Under the pieces are notes generated by a model. That model made no database searches, was not told where the DNA came from, and was given only the letters and a program-made list of their open reading frames with translations. Shown in pieces: positions 9,983 through 17,757 of a stretch of DNA of 64,000 nt (the first letter of the stretch is position 1; each line of letters begins with the position of its first letter). Source of the stretch: Campylobacter concisus. Lineage in GTDB: Bacteria > Campylobacterota > Campylobacteria > Campylobacterales > Campylobacteraceae. The stretch spans positions 310,001 through 374,000 of the forward strand of contig NZ_CP049272.1 of NCBI RefSeq assembly GCF_003048775.2, read 5' to 3'. Both the position numbers and the translations under genes were made by a program.

Positions 9983-11470
9983 ATGCGACCATCCCAGTTG
10001 CTACATTATGATTATAGTGTGGCAAAACTCTTTATGTTCTCCACGATATTTTTTGGTATTGTTGGCATGGCTATTGGTGTTTTGGTGGCTTTTCAGCTTG
10101 CCTGTCCTGATCTAAACTATATAGCTGGTGAGTATTCGGCATTTGGTAGATTGCGTCCTCTTCATACTAACGGTATCATTTTTGGTTTTATGCTCTCTGG
10201 TATATTTGCCACTTGGTATTACATAGGACAGCGTGTTCTAAAAGTATCAATGAGCGAATCTCCGTTTTTGATGTTCATTGGTAAGCTTCATTTTTGGCTT
10301 TATATACTTGTTATGATTCTAGCTGTTGTGACACTTTTTATGGGTGAGAGTACATCTAAGGAGTACGCCGAGCTTGAGTGGCCACTAGATATTGCAGTAG
10401 TAGTAGTCTGGGTGCTTTGGGGTGTTAGTATATTTGGACTTATTGGTATACGCCGTGAGAAGACACTTTACATCTCAGTTTGGTATTACATTGCTACATT
10501 TCTTGGCGTTGCTATGCTTTATCTATTTAATAACATGGAAATTCCAACAAGACTAGTTAGTGGATATGGCTCATGGCTACACTCAGTTTCGATGTATGCT
10601 GGCTCAAATGATGCCTTGGTTCAGTGGTGGTACGGTCACAACGCAGTTGCGTTTGTATTTACAGTAGCGATCATCGCCCAAATTTATTATTTCTTGCCAA
10701 AAGAGAGCGGACAGCCAATATTTTCTTATAAGCTTTCGTTATTTTCATTCTGGGGCCTTATGTTTATCTATCTTTGGGCTGGCGGTCACCACCTAATATA
10801 TACTGCTGTGCCTGATTGGATGCAGACTATGGGTTCGGTTTTTTCTATTGTTTTGATTTTACCTTCTTGGGGTTCAGCTATTAATATGCTTCTTACAATG
10901 AAAGGCGAATGGACACAACTTCGCGAGAGTCCGCTTATTAAATTTATGATTCTAGCTTCAACTTTTTATATGTTTTCAACTCTTGAAGGCCCTATCTTAG
11001 CTATTAAATCTGTAAATGCACTAGCTCACTATACTGACTGGGTGCCAGGACACGTACATGATGGCGCACTTGGCTGGGTTGGTTTTATGACTATGGCAGC
11101 ACTTTATCACATGACGCCACGTGTCTTTAAGCGCGAAATTTATTCAAAATCCTTAATGGAAGCTCAATTTTGGATACAAACAACAGGTATCGTTTTATAC
11201 TTTGCTTCGATGTGGATCGCCGGTATCACACAAGGTATGATGTGGAGAGCGACTGACAGCTATGGAAATTTACTCTACTCATTTATTGATACTGTTGTAG
11301 TGCTTATACCTTATTATTACATTAGAGCTATTGGCGGACTTTTGTATTTGATTGGCTTTTTGATGTTTGCTTACAATATCTACAAATCAACTTCTGCTAA
11401 AGCTATTTTGGCAGAGCCAAAAAGTGCAACGCCTATGGGCGGTACTAAAGCCAATGCGGAGGTGATGTGA
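9983..11470 (+). CDS. ccoN: cbb3-type cytochrome c oxidase subunit I
   Basis: Catalytic heme-copper subunit of the high-affinity cbb3 oxidase in the inner membrane. It has 495 aa and about 12 transmembrane segments. Visible signatures: the low-spin heme ligand region HTNGIIFGF, the copper-site histidine in WYGHNAVAF, the histidine pair GGHHLIYT, and HVHDGALGW near the high-spin heme. The strong GGAGG ribosome site fixes the start. First gene of ccoNOQP; its stop overlaps ccoO as TGATG. Confidence 0.98.
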   Translation: MRPSQLLHYDYSVAKLFMFSTIFFGIVGMAIGVLVAFQLACPDLNYIAGEYSAFGRLRPLHTNGIIFGFMLSGIFATWYYIGQRVLKVSMSESPFLMFIGKLHFWLYILVMILAVVTLFMGESTSKEYAELEWPLDIAVVVVWVLWGVSIFGLIGIRREKTLYISVWYYIATFLGVAMLYLFNNMEIPTRLVSGYGSWLHSVSMYAGSNDALVQWWYGHNAVAFVFTVAIIAQIYYFLPKESGQPIFSYKLSLFSFWGLMFIYLWAGGHHLIYTAVPDWMQTMGSVFSIVLILPSWGSAINMLLTMKGEWTQLRESPLIKFMILASTFYMFSTLEGPILAIKSVNALAHYTDWVPGHVHDGALGWVGFMTMAALYHMTPRVFKREIYSKSLMEAQFWIQTTGIVLYFASMWIAGITQGMMWRATDSYGNLLYSFIDTVVVLIPYYYIRAIGGLLYLIGFLMFAYNIYKSTSAKAILAEPKSATPMGGTKANAEVM

Positions 11471-12135
11471 TGTTTGCTTGGTTAGAAAAAAATCCATTCT
11501 TTTTTGCAGTTTGCGTATTTATCGTCATAGCTTACGCTGGCGTGGTAGAAATTTTACCTGATTTTGCAAATAGAGCTAGACCACTTGAGGGTACAAAGCC
11601 TTATACAGTTTTAGAGCTTGCTGGAAAAAATATATATATACAAAATGGTTGCAATACTTGTCACTCACAGATGATACGCCCGTTTAAAGCTGAGACTGAT
11701 AGATATGGCATGTACTCGTTAAGCGGCGAATTTGCTTATGATCGTCCGCATCTTTGGGGTTCAAAAAGAACTGGTCCAGATCTTATGCGTGTGGGTAATT
11801 ATAGAACGACAGATTGGCATGAAAATCACATGCTAAATCCAGCCTCTGTAGTGCCAGGTTCGATCATGCCAGCATATCCATTTTTATTTAAGAAAAATGC
11901 TGATATCGAGACTGCTTACGCTGAAGCACTAACTGTTAAAAAGGTCTTTAACACGCCTTATGATGAGAAAGATATGCCAGCTCTTGGTACTTTTGAGCAA
12001 GCAAATGCTAACGTGAAAGAGCAGGCTGCAAGTATCGTTGAAAATATGAAAGATGAGCAGGTTAAACAAGCTTTTGAAAAAGGTGAAATTCGCCAGATCG
12101 TAGCACTTATCGCCTATCTAAATAGTCTAAAATAG
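11470..12135 (+). CDS. ccoO: cbb3-type cytochrome c oxidase subunit II (monoheme)
   Basis: Membrane-anchored monoheme c subunit that passes electrons to CcoN. The N-terminal anchor is about residues 9-30 and the heme motif CNTCH is at residues 61-65; a Met near 'GSIMPAYPFL' is the likely distal ligand. I chose the ATG at 11470, which overlaps the ccoN stop in TGATG; a GTG at 11467 would add one residue. At 221 aa it has the normal length. Confidence 0.96.
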   Translation: MFAWLEKNPFFFAVCVFIVIAYAGVVEILPDFANRARPLEGTKPYTVLELAGKNIYIQNGCNTCHSQMIRPFKAETDRYGMYSLSGEFAYDRPHLWGSKRTGPDLMRVGNYRTTDWHENHMLNPASVVPGSIMPAYPFLFKKNADIETAYAEALTVKKVFNTPYDEKDMPALGTFEQANANVKEQAASIVENMKDEQVKQAFEKGEIRQIVALIAYLNSLK

Positions 12136-12144
12136 GAGTTAGTA

Positions 12145-12354
12145 ATGGATATTAGAGAACTTCAAGCTTATGGCTATTTTATTTTGACAGCATTCTTAGC
12201 TATCACTTTGTACGCTTATTTTTTTCATCTTTACAAAAGTGAAAAGCAAGGTAGAAGAAATTATGAGAAGTATTCGAAATTAGCCCTAGATGATGAGATC
12301 GGTAGTAAAATTTTAGAGCAAAAGGCTACAAAGGAGAGCGTATGCAATGGCTAA
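12145..12354 (+). CDS. ccoQ: cbb3-type cytochrome c oxidase subunit CcoQ
   Basis: A 69-aa protein with one transmembrane segment (about residues 10-28) and a charged cytoplasmic tail, as in CcoQ, which stabilises the cbb3 complex. A GGAG ribosome site lies ahead of the ATG, 9 bp after ccoO. The 3' end overlaps ccoP by 13 bp. Assignment rests on size, topology and position rather than on a strong sequence motif. Confidence 0.85.
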   Translation: MDIRELQAYGYFILTAFLAITLYAYFFHLYKSEKQGRRNYEKYSKLALDDEIGSKILEQKATKESVCNG

Positions 12355-13205
12355 ATTTAGAAGATAATATAAATTTACTTGCGTTAATAGGTGCCATCTT
12401 AATTATCGTACTAACTGTCGTTGTAGCTGGCAAGTATGTTGGTCAAATGAAAGTTAAAAAAGATGAAAGCGTAGAGCTTAGCGAGCACAACTGGGATGGG
12501 ATAGGCGAGTATAAAAATCCAGTTCCATTTGGTTGGGCAGTAGTTTTTTTACTAACGCTTGTTTGGGCGATTTGGTATTATTTACTTGGTTATCCACTAA
12601 ATTCTTACTCACAAATCGGTGAATATAATAAAGAGGTAAAAGAGGCAAACGCTAAATTTGAAAAAGAGTATGCAAACCCAAGCAAAGAAACGCTTCATGC
12701 TATGGGAGAGAGCGTATTTTTAGTGCAATGCTCAGCATGTCATGGTATCACAGGCGATGGTATTGGTGGCAAAGCTGCAAATTTACAAATTTGGGGTAGC
12801 GAACAAGGAATAGTTGATACGATACTAAATGGCTCAAAAGGGCTTGATTATCCTATGGGCGAGATGCCAGCAGGGCTAGCTGATGCTGATGGAGCAAAGG
12901 CTATCGCAGCTTATGTAGCAAAAGAGATAAGTGCTATAAAAAGTACAAAAAATGAAAATTTAGTAGCTATGGGAAAAGAGCTTTACGTAGCTTGTGCAGC
13001 TTGTCACGGAGATGATGGCAAAGGCATGGATGGTATGTCGGCTGATCTTAGTAAATATGGTTCAAGTGAGTTCATCGTAGATGTACTAAATCGTGGTAAA
13101 AACGGCAACATTGGTGTTATGCCTAAATTTAATGATGGCAGATTAAACGAGATACAACAAAAAGCAGTTGGCGAATATGTCATATCGCTATCAAAGGGCG
13201 AATAA
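12342..13205 (+). CDS. ccoP: cbb3-type cytochrome c oxidase subunit III (diheme)
   Basis: Diheme c subunit that accepts electrons from soluble cytochrome c. At 287 aa it has two N-terminal membrane segments (about residues 10-30 and 63-83) and two periplasmic c-type heme domains with CSACH at 130-134 and CAACH at 218-222. Distal Met candidates lie in 'GEMPAGL' and 'GVMPKFN'. It overlaps both ccoQ and the next small gene (1 bp), so the operon continues. Confidence 0.96.
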   Translation: MQWLNLEDNINLLALIGAILIIVLTVVVAGKYVGQMKVKKDESVELSEHNWDGIGEYKNPVPFGWAVVFLLTLVWAIWYYLLGYPLNSYSQIGEYNKEVKEANAKFEKEYANPSKETLHAMGESVFLVQCSACHGITGDGIGGKAANLQIWGSEQGIVDTILNGSKGLDYPMGEMPAGLADADGAKAIAAYVAKEISAIKSTKNENLVAMGKELYVACAACHGDDGKGMDGMSADLSKYGSSEFIVDVLNRGKNGNIGVMPKFNDGRLNEIQQKAVGEYVISLSKGE

Positions 13206-13417
13206 TGGAAAATAAAAATAGAAATATCTTTGCTTTAAATGGCATTAGCGGTTATTTGGTGGCAGTTTTGCTTTTGCTATCTATCCTTGGCGTACTTACT
13301 TATATTGGTATTGGCTTGCAAAAAGATGTAGCAACCAAGCCTTACTCATTAAAAGACGCAAGTAGCATTGAGATGAAGAGCGTTGACAACGCTAAACATG
13401 TCATTATAAAGGAGTAG
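13205..13417 (+). CDS. DUF4006 family small membrane protein
   Basis: A 70-aa protein with one membrane segment (about residues 14-36), resembling the DUF4006 family that follows ccoP in campylobacters (Cj1486c by position, from memory). Its start overlaps the ccoP stop by 1 bp. A role in cbb3 assembly or stability is inferred only from the operon. Confidence 0.8.
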   Translation: MENKNRNIFALNGISGYLVAVLLLLSILGVLTYIGIGLQKDVATKPYSLKDASSIEMKSVDNAKHVIIKE

Positions 13418-13419
13418 TG

Positions 13420-13521
13420 ATGCTAGGCATAATAGAAAAAGCCATAATCTTGCTGATAGTTGTTGCAGGAGCTATTTGTGCGTGGTCAGTGCTTACATCA
13501 AACCACCTTTTTGTAGGCTAG
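13420..13521 (+). CDS. 33-residue membrane microprotein in the cco operon
   Basis: A 33-codon open frame starting at ATG 13420, with a strong AAGGAG ribosome site at 13409-13414, 2 bp after the DUF4006 stop and 2 bp before the next gene. It encodes a single hydrophobic helix (about residues 4-26) with a short polar end. The tight packing and good ribosome site argue that it is translated. It could be a small cbb3-associated subunit, comparable in size with the CcoM/CcoH class; no homology is claimed. Confidence 0.6.
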   Translation: MLGIIEKAIILLIVVAGAICAWSVLTSNHLFVG

Positions 13522-13523
13522 GT

Positions 13524-14093
13524 GTGAGAAAATTTATACTCATTTTTATATTTTTGCTCTCACAAAGTTTGGCTTTGGGAGCAAATTTTGTGATAAATAA
13601 TGATGAAATCCTAAGCCAAAAAGTAAGTGTAAAGCTAAATGAGATCGGCAGTGAGCTTTACGCAAAAAGCGGTATAAATTTAGCAGTCGGTATATATAAA
13701 GATGGTGAGCTAGAAGCTCTTTTTAAAGAGCAAAACCTTAGCTCACCTTATGCTTTTTTGCTGCTTATAAAGGATAAAAAGAAAGTAGAAATTTTTGCCG
13801 ATGCTAATACTTCAAAGCTTTTTAATAAAGAACAAATTTTAAGCGTAAATCCAGAATCAGGAACGATAATTCCTATTTTGGTTTCTAAAAATGGCAAAGA
13901 TGTCTATAATGCTGCTATATTAAATGGCTACGCTGATATTGCCGAGCAAATCGCATCTAGCTTAAATTTACAGCTTGAAAGTAGTGTTGGAAATTCAAAC
14001 AAAACTACATTAAATTTTTTAAGATTTTTCATCTATGGTTTGGTTGCATTTTTTGTAATTGTTGTCTTTTATAAAAAGGTAAAAAATGGATAA
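13524..14093 (+). CDS. exported, C-terminally anchored protein (TPM-like), Cj1485c-type
   Basis: About 189 aa from the GTG at 13524, chosen because it follows the microprotein stop directly; upstream in-frame codons would overlap that gene. A signal-like N-terminus (about residues 2-20) precedes a periplasmic domain whose pattern 'LSQKVSVKLNEIGSEL' and 'INLAVGIYKDGE' resembles TPM domains, and a C-terminal membrane helix (about 163-182) ends in a Lys-rich tail. The position matches Cj1485c. Function is unknown; the operon suggests a respiratory assembly role. Confidence 0.7.
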   Translation: MRKFILIFIFLLSQSLALGANFVINNDEILSQKVSVKLNEIGSELYAKSGINLAVGIYKDGELEALFKEQNLSSPYAFLLLIKDKKKVEIFADANTSKLFNKEQILSVNPESGTIIPILVSKNGKDVYNAAILNGYADIAEQIASSLNLQLESSVGNSNKTTLNFLRFFIYGLVAFFVIVVFYKKVKNG

Positions 14094-14556
14094 AAAAACC
14101 TTTTGGCCTTATGCTATTGTGCTTAGCTTCATTGCTATCATTATCGCTTGTGCAGTAACGATCATTATAGCACTAAAACATCCAGTCGAGATGGATAGCT
14201 CCTATATGCAAAGCTACCAAAATGTCGATGAAAATATAACCTTTATCAAAGAGAGTGAAAAACGCTTCGATGAGAAATTTGATCTAAAATTTGAGCCAAA
14301 TTTTAACGCCTTAAATGCTAAGCTTAAATTTCATCTAACTCCAAAAAAAGGAGAAATTTCAGCTTTAAAATATGAAATTTTACTTACTCGCCCACAGACA
14401 AATAAAGAAAATAAAATTTTAAGAGCTTCATGGCAAGAAAATGATCTAGTAAGCGAAGAAACAAGTCTAAAAGAAGGCAGGTGGCAGCTACTTTTAAGGC
14501 TAAGTGACACCAATGATACAAGGTATTATAAATTTGATCTTAATGTCACAAAATGA
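14086..14556 (+). CDS. FixH-like protein, probable cbb3 assembly factor
   Basis: A 156-aa protein with one N-terminal membrane segment (about residues 8-28, beginning FWPYAIVLSF) and a periplasmic beta-rich domain ending '..LLLRLSDTNDTRYYKFDLNV', the general pattern of FixH/CcoH proteins, which help assemble cbb3 oxidase. The N-terminal WPYA pattern is typical of FixH in epsilonproteobacteria. It overlaps the preceding gene by 8 bp and is the last gene of the cco run (Cj1484c position, from memory). Confidence 0.72.
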   Translation: MDKKTFWPYAIVLSFIAIIIACAVTIIIALKHPVEMDSSYMQSYQNVDENITFIKESEKRFDEKFDLKFEPNFNALNAKLKFHLTPKKGEISALKYEILLTRPQTNKENKILRASWQENDLVSEETSLKEGRWQLLLRLSDTNDTRYYKFDLNVTK

Positions 14557-14567
14557 TCTTAAAATCG

Positions 14568-14600
14568 CAGCTTTGGCATCTGAGAAAGATCTCAAAGCTG
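14568..14600 (+). terminator. possible terminator of the cco operon
   Basis: Eight-bp stem CAGCTTTG / CAAAGCTG around a 17-nt loop, 12 bp after the fixH-like stop. The T-tract after it is weak (TTAAATTTT), so termination is likely but not certain. Confidence 0.4.
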
Positions 14601-14673
14601 GGCTTAAATTTTAACAAACTAATCTTTTTGGCTAAAACTAAAATACTAAGTTTTTATCAAATAAAACTATAAA

Positions 14674-15261
14674 TCAAATCTCTTTAAATCCAAAATTTAA
14701 TCCCAAACGCTCGCAAGTGCCGACATATTCTTTAAATTTATAGATTAATGGATGCCATTTTTGCGTGTCTATCTTTTCATCTTTTAGTAAATTTTCATCT
14801 ACAAAAATGCCTGTAATCTTACAAGTAACGATGCTAAACCACTCTTTTAACTCTATCTTTTCTACAACCGTTTCTATCTGTATCTTGCACTCTTTTATCC
14901 TGACGGTTTTTGCATTTATGCCAGGCTCTTTGCTGAGATTTGCCACCTTAAATTTGTCGTGCTCGTAGGTGTAGCCAAGATTCTTTTTTTCTTCTGGTAC
15001 GTTACTATCGCCAGTTAGTTTTTCCATTTTTTGCACAGCTTCTAGTAGGCTTTCATCACATAAATTTAGCGTGATATCTGAACCATTTTTGATATTTTTA
15101 AAGCCTTGATTTTCAATACCTATGCCAAGCACTACTGTGTTCCCCAATGTCCAAGAAGATGAAAGCACCGTGATATCATCGTTTGCATTTTTATCTTTTG
15201 TGGTGGCTAGCAAAACCGGAAAGCCGTAGTAAAAACCTTGTCTGTTTAACTCTTTATGCAT
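14674..15261 (-). CDS. flavin reductase-like (FMN-binding split barrel) protein
   Basis: A 195-aa cytoplasmic protein of the flavin reductase/FMN-binding split-barrel family, judged from the N-terminal 'GFPVLLATTKDKNAN' and 'TLGNTVVLGIG' stretches that form the FMN-binding strands in the family. The substrate is unknown. A GGAG ribosome site lies just upstream on the minus strand. It is transcribed towards the cco operon and away from addB. Confidence 0.78.
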   Translation of the reverse strand: MHKELNRQGFYYGFPVLLATTKDKNANDDITVLSSSWTLGNTVVLGIGIENQGFKNIKNGSDITLNLCDESLLEAVQKMEKLTGDSNVPEEKKNLGYTYEHDKFKVANLSKEPGINAKTVRIKECKIQIETVVEKIELKEWFSIVTCKITGIFVDENLLKDEKIDTQKWHPLIYKFKEYVGTCERLGLNFGFKEI

Positions 15262-15411
15262 TTTTGCTCCTTTTTTGTGATTGTAGCTTTTGGCTCTTTA
15301 AGGCTTAAAATTTTAATGTATTTAGATGAAAATTTAAAGCTTTGGCTAAGCGTAAAAAGCGCTCTTTTATAAGCATTTAGCTATCATTGCTTAAAAATTT
15401 AAGAGAGAAAA

Positions 15412-17757
15412 ATGCATAACCTAAACCAACTTTTTGTCTTTACGAACTCGCGTAAGATTCGTGAATTTAATGCAAGTTTTAATGATGAGCTAATCCCAAA
15501 AAGCCTAAGTATTGCTGAGTTTTATAAAAAGATAGTTTATGTAGATGGTAGGTTTGAGATTGATAGCACCTATGCTTTAGTGCTTATGAATAGAGCCTGT
15601 GCTAGCGTCAAAAAGGCAAACTCGGTTCTTAAAATTCCAACTGAGTTTTTTGAATTTTTGAAAAATAATGACTATCTTTTTTCATTTTTTAAAGAGCTAG
15701 CTATTAGTAAAAAGAGTATTGCTGAGATCAAATTTAACGATATTTACGCTAACTTTGAGGAGCATTTAAACATACTTGAAGAGGTTTTAAAAGAGTATGA
15801 GAGCTTGCTTGATAGAGAAAATCTCTACGATGATATAACCTTGCCAAAAATTTACTCCATTAATGAAGGCTATATCAGAAGCTTTAGTAAAATTTCACTA
15901 CACATAGATGGAATTTTAAGCGAATTTGAGTGGGAAATTTTAGAGAAAATATCAAAGCTAACTACGCTAAAAATTATCTTTCAAACTAGTGTTTTCAATA
16001 CAAAGCTAATCAATAAAATAAAGCAAATTTCAGCTATTAGCGAGATTGAAAATTACAAAAAATATGAGCTAGATTTAAAGACAAATGAGCTAATTTGCTT
16101 AGAAAATATCAAAAAATTTGAGCCAGTTTTAGAGAAGCGATTTGCCACTAGAAGCCTGCAATGTGCCTACGCTATGGCAAAGGCGAGCGAGTTTGTGCGT
16201 GAGGGCATAAAGCCTGAAAACATCGCTGTTATATTGCCAGATGAGAGTTTTAGTGAAATTTTAAGGCTTCATGATAGCAATAAAATTTTTAACTACGCTA
16301 TGGGCGAGAGCTTTAAAGATACAAAATTTTATGAGACGCTTTACTACATCTCAAGAGCGATCAATGAAGAGGCAAGGCCGGTTTTTGATCAAAGCAAGTG
16401 TGAGAGCTACGAGGAGCTTGGCTTTATCTTGAGCACGCTTGGCGTAAGTGAAGAGCTTTTTAATAAATTTAAATCAAGCTACTTTGATCTTTGCGATTTT
16501 GCTAAATTTAAAGAGCTAATAGACGAGCTTTTGGTGCTTGAAAGTGAGCCAAGATGCGAAGAGAAGCTTGCGCTTGAGCTTTTTAGGATCGAGAATTTAT
16601 GTAGGTATTTTAGCTTTAGCTTAAAGCAGTTAAGTGAAATTTTCTTACTAAATATCTCGCGCCTTAGCATCGATGATGTGGGTGGTGGAAAGATCAGTGT
16701 CATGGGCATGCTAGAGAGCCGTGGAATGAAATTTGATGGTGTGATCATAGTTGATTTTAATGATAACTTCATCCCAGCAAGAAGCACAAACGAGATGTTT
16801 TTAAACTCGAAAGTGAGGCAAAAAGCAGGGCTTATAAGCTACCTTGAGCGTGAAAATTTGCAGAGATTTTACTATGAAAGTCTTATAAACAATGCCAAAA
16901 AGGTCGCCATAAGCTGTGTTTTAAACGAAGAGAGTATTCCTTCAAGATTTTTAAAAAATTTCAAAACAATAAAAGATGAGAAATTTAGTGACGAGGCGTA
17001 TTTAAAATTATTTTTAAAAGGAAATACAGGCCTAAATTTAAGCGATGATGAGATCATTTTGGAGCATGATTTTTTCACTAAACCGCTATCATTTTCGACA
17101 CTAAATTTATTTCTAACTTGCCCAAGAAAGTATTATTATGCAAAGATAGCTGGTATAAAAGGAGCAAAAGCAATAGCAACTGAGCCAGGATCTAAGCAAG
17201 GAAATAGCGTACACAAGGCGCTTTATGAGTACTACACAAGTGATTTTTATAGACAAAAAAATATATTTGATTTGGCTATTTTTAAAGAAATACTTGCAAA
17301 GCAAGATTTTTCTTCGCTTGAGCTTGAGATTTGGTCGCAGAAATTTAAAGAATACACAGAGTTTGAAAATGAACGTTTAAGTGCTGGCTTTAGGGTGCTT
17401 GAGTGTGAAAAAGATATAGAGAGCAGTTTTTGTGATGTAAAGATAAAAGGCATTATCGATAGGATCGATGCTAGCCCTGATGGCGAACCTTTTATACTTG
17501 ATTATAAAACTGGTGATGCAAATGCGAACTCGCTTCAGCTTGCATTTTATGAAGCACTTTACGGTAGCGAGGTAAAAAGTGCTTACTTTGCTCTAAAAAA
17601 TGAACCTGTGCTTATTAGCTCAAAAAAAAGCGTGGATGATCTAAAGGCCGAGATAGAAAATCTAAAGAGTATAAATAACACTAAGATAAATTTTGAAAGA
17701 AAGAGCGGAGCTTGTAAATTTTGCGAGTATGCCATACTTTGTAGGAGAGAGTTATGA
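15412..17757 (+). CDS. addB: AddB-type subunit of the AddAB recombination nuclease
   Basis: Pairs with AddA to process DNA ends for RecA. At 781 aa it is shorter than Bacillus AddB, as in other epsilonproteobacteria. The C-terminal PD-(D/E)XK nuclease shows GIIDRID near residue 682 and LDYKTGD near residue 694. Four cysteines fit the AddB iron-sulfur staple: one in LTCPRKYYY (about residue 568) and three in ACKFCEYAILC (about 767-777). The N-terminal region is an inactivated helicase-like domain with no Walker A. It overlaps addA by 4 bp (ATGA). Position matches Cj1482c. Confidence 0.88.
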   Translation: MHNLNQLFVFTNSRKIREFNASFNDELIPKSLSIAEFYKKIVYVDGRFEIDSTYALVLMNRACASVKKANSVLKIPTEFFEFLKNNDYLFSFFKELAISKKSIAEIKFNDIYANFEEHLNILEEVLKEYESLLDRENLYDDITLPKIYSINEGYIRSFSKISLHIDGILSEFEWEILEKISKLTTLKIIFQTSVFNTKLINKIKQISAISEIENYKKYELDLKTNELICLENIKKFEPVLEKRFATRSLQCAYAMAKASEFVREGIKPENIAVILPDESFSEILRLHDSNKIFNYAMGESFKDTKFYETLYYISRAINEEARPVFDQSKCESYEELGFILSTLGVSEELFNKFKSSYFDLCDFAKFKELIDELLVLESEPRCEEKLALELFRIENLCRYFSFSLKQLSEIFLLNISRLSIDDVGGGKISVMGMLESRGMKFDGVIIVDFNDNFIPARSTNEMFLNSKVRQKAGLISYLERENLQRFYYESLINNAKKVAISCVLNEESIPSRFLKNFKTIKDEKFSDEAYLKLFLKGNTGLNLSDDEIILEHDFFTKPLSFSTLNLFLTCPRKYYYAKIAGIKGAKAIATEPGSKQGNSVHKALYEYYTSDFYRQKNIFDLAIFKEILAKQDFSSLELEIWSQKFKEYTEFENERLSAGFRVLECEKDIESSFCDVKIKGIIDRIDASPDGEPFILDYKTGDANANSLQLAFYEALYGSEVKSAYFALKNEPVLISSKKSVDDLKAEIENLKSINNTKINFERKSGACKFCEYAILCRREL

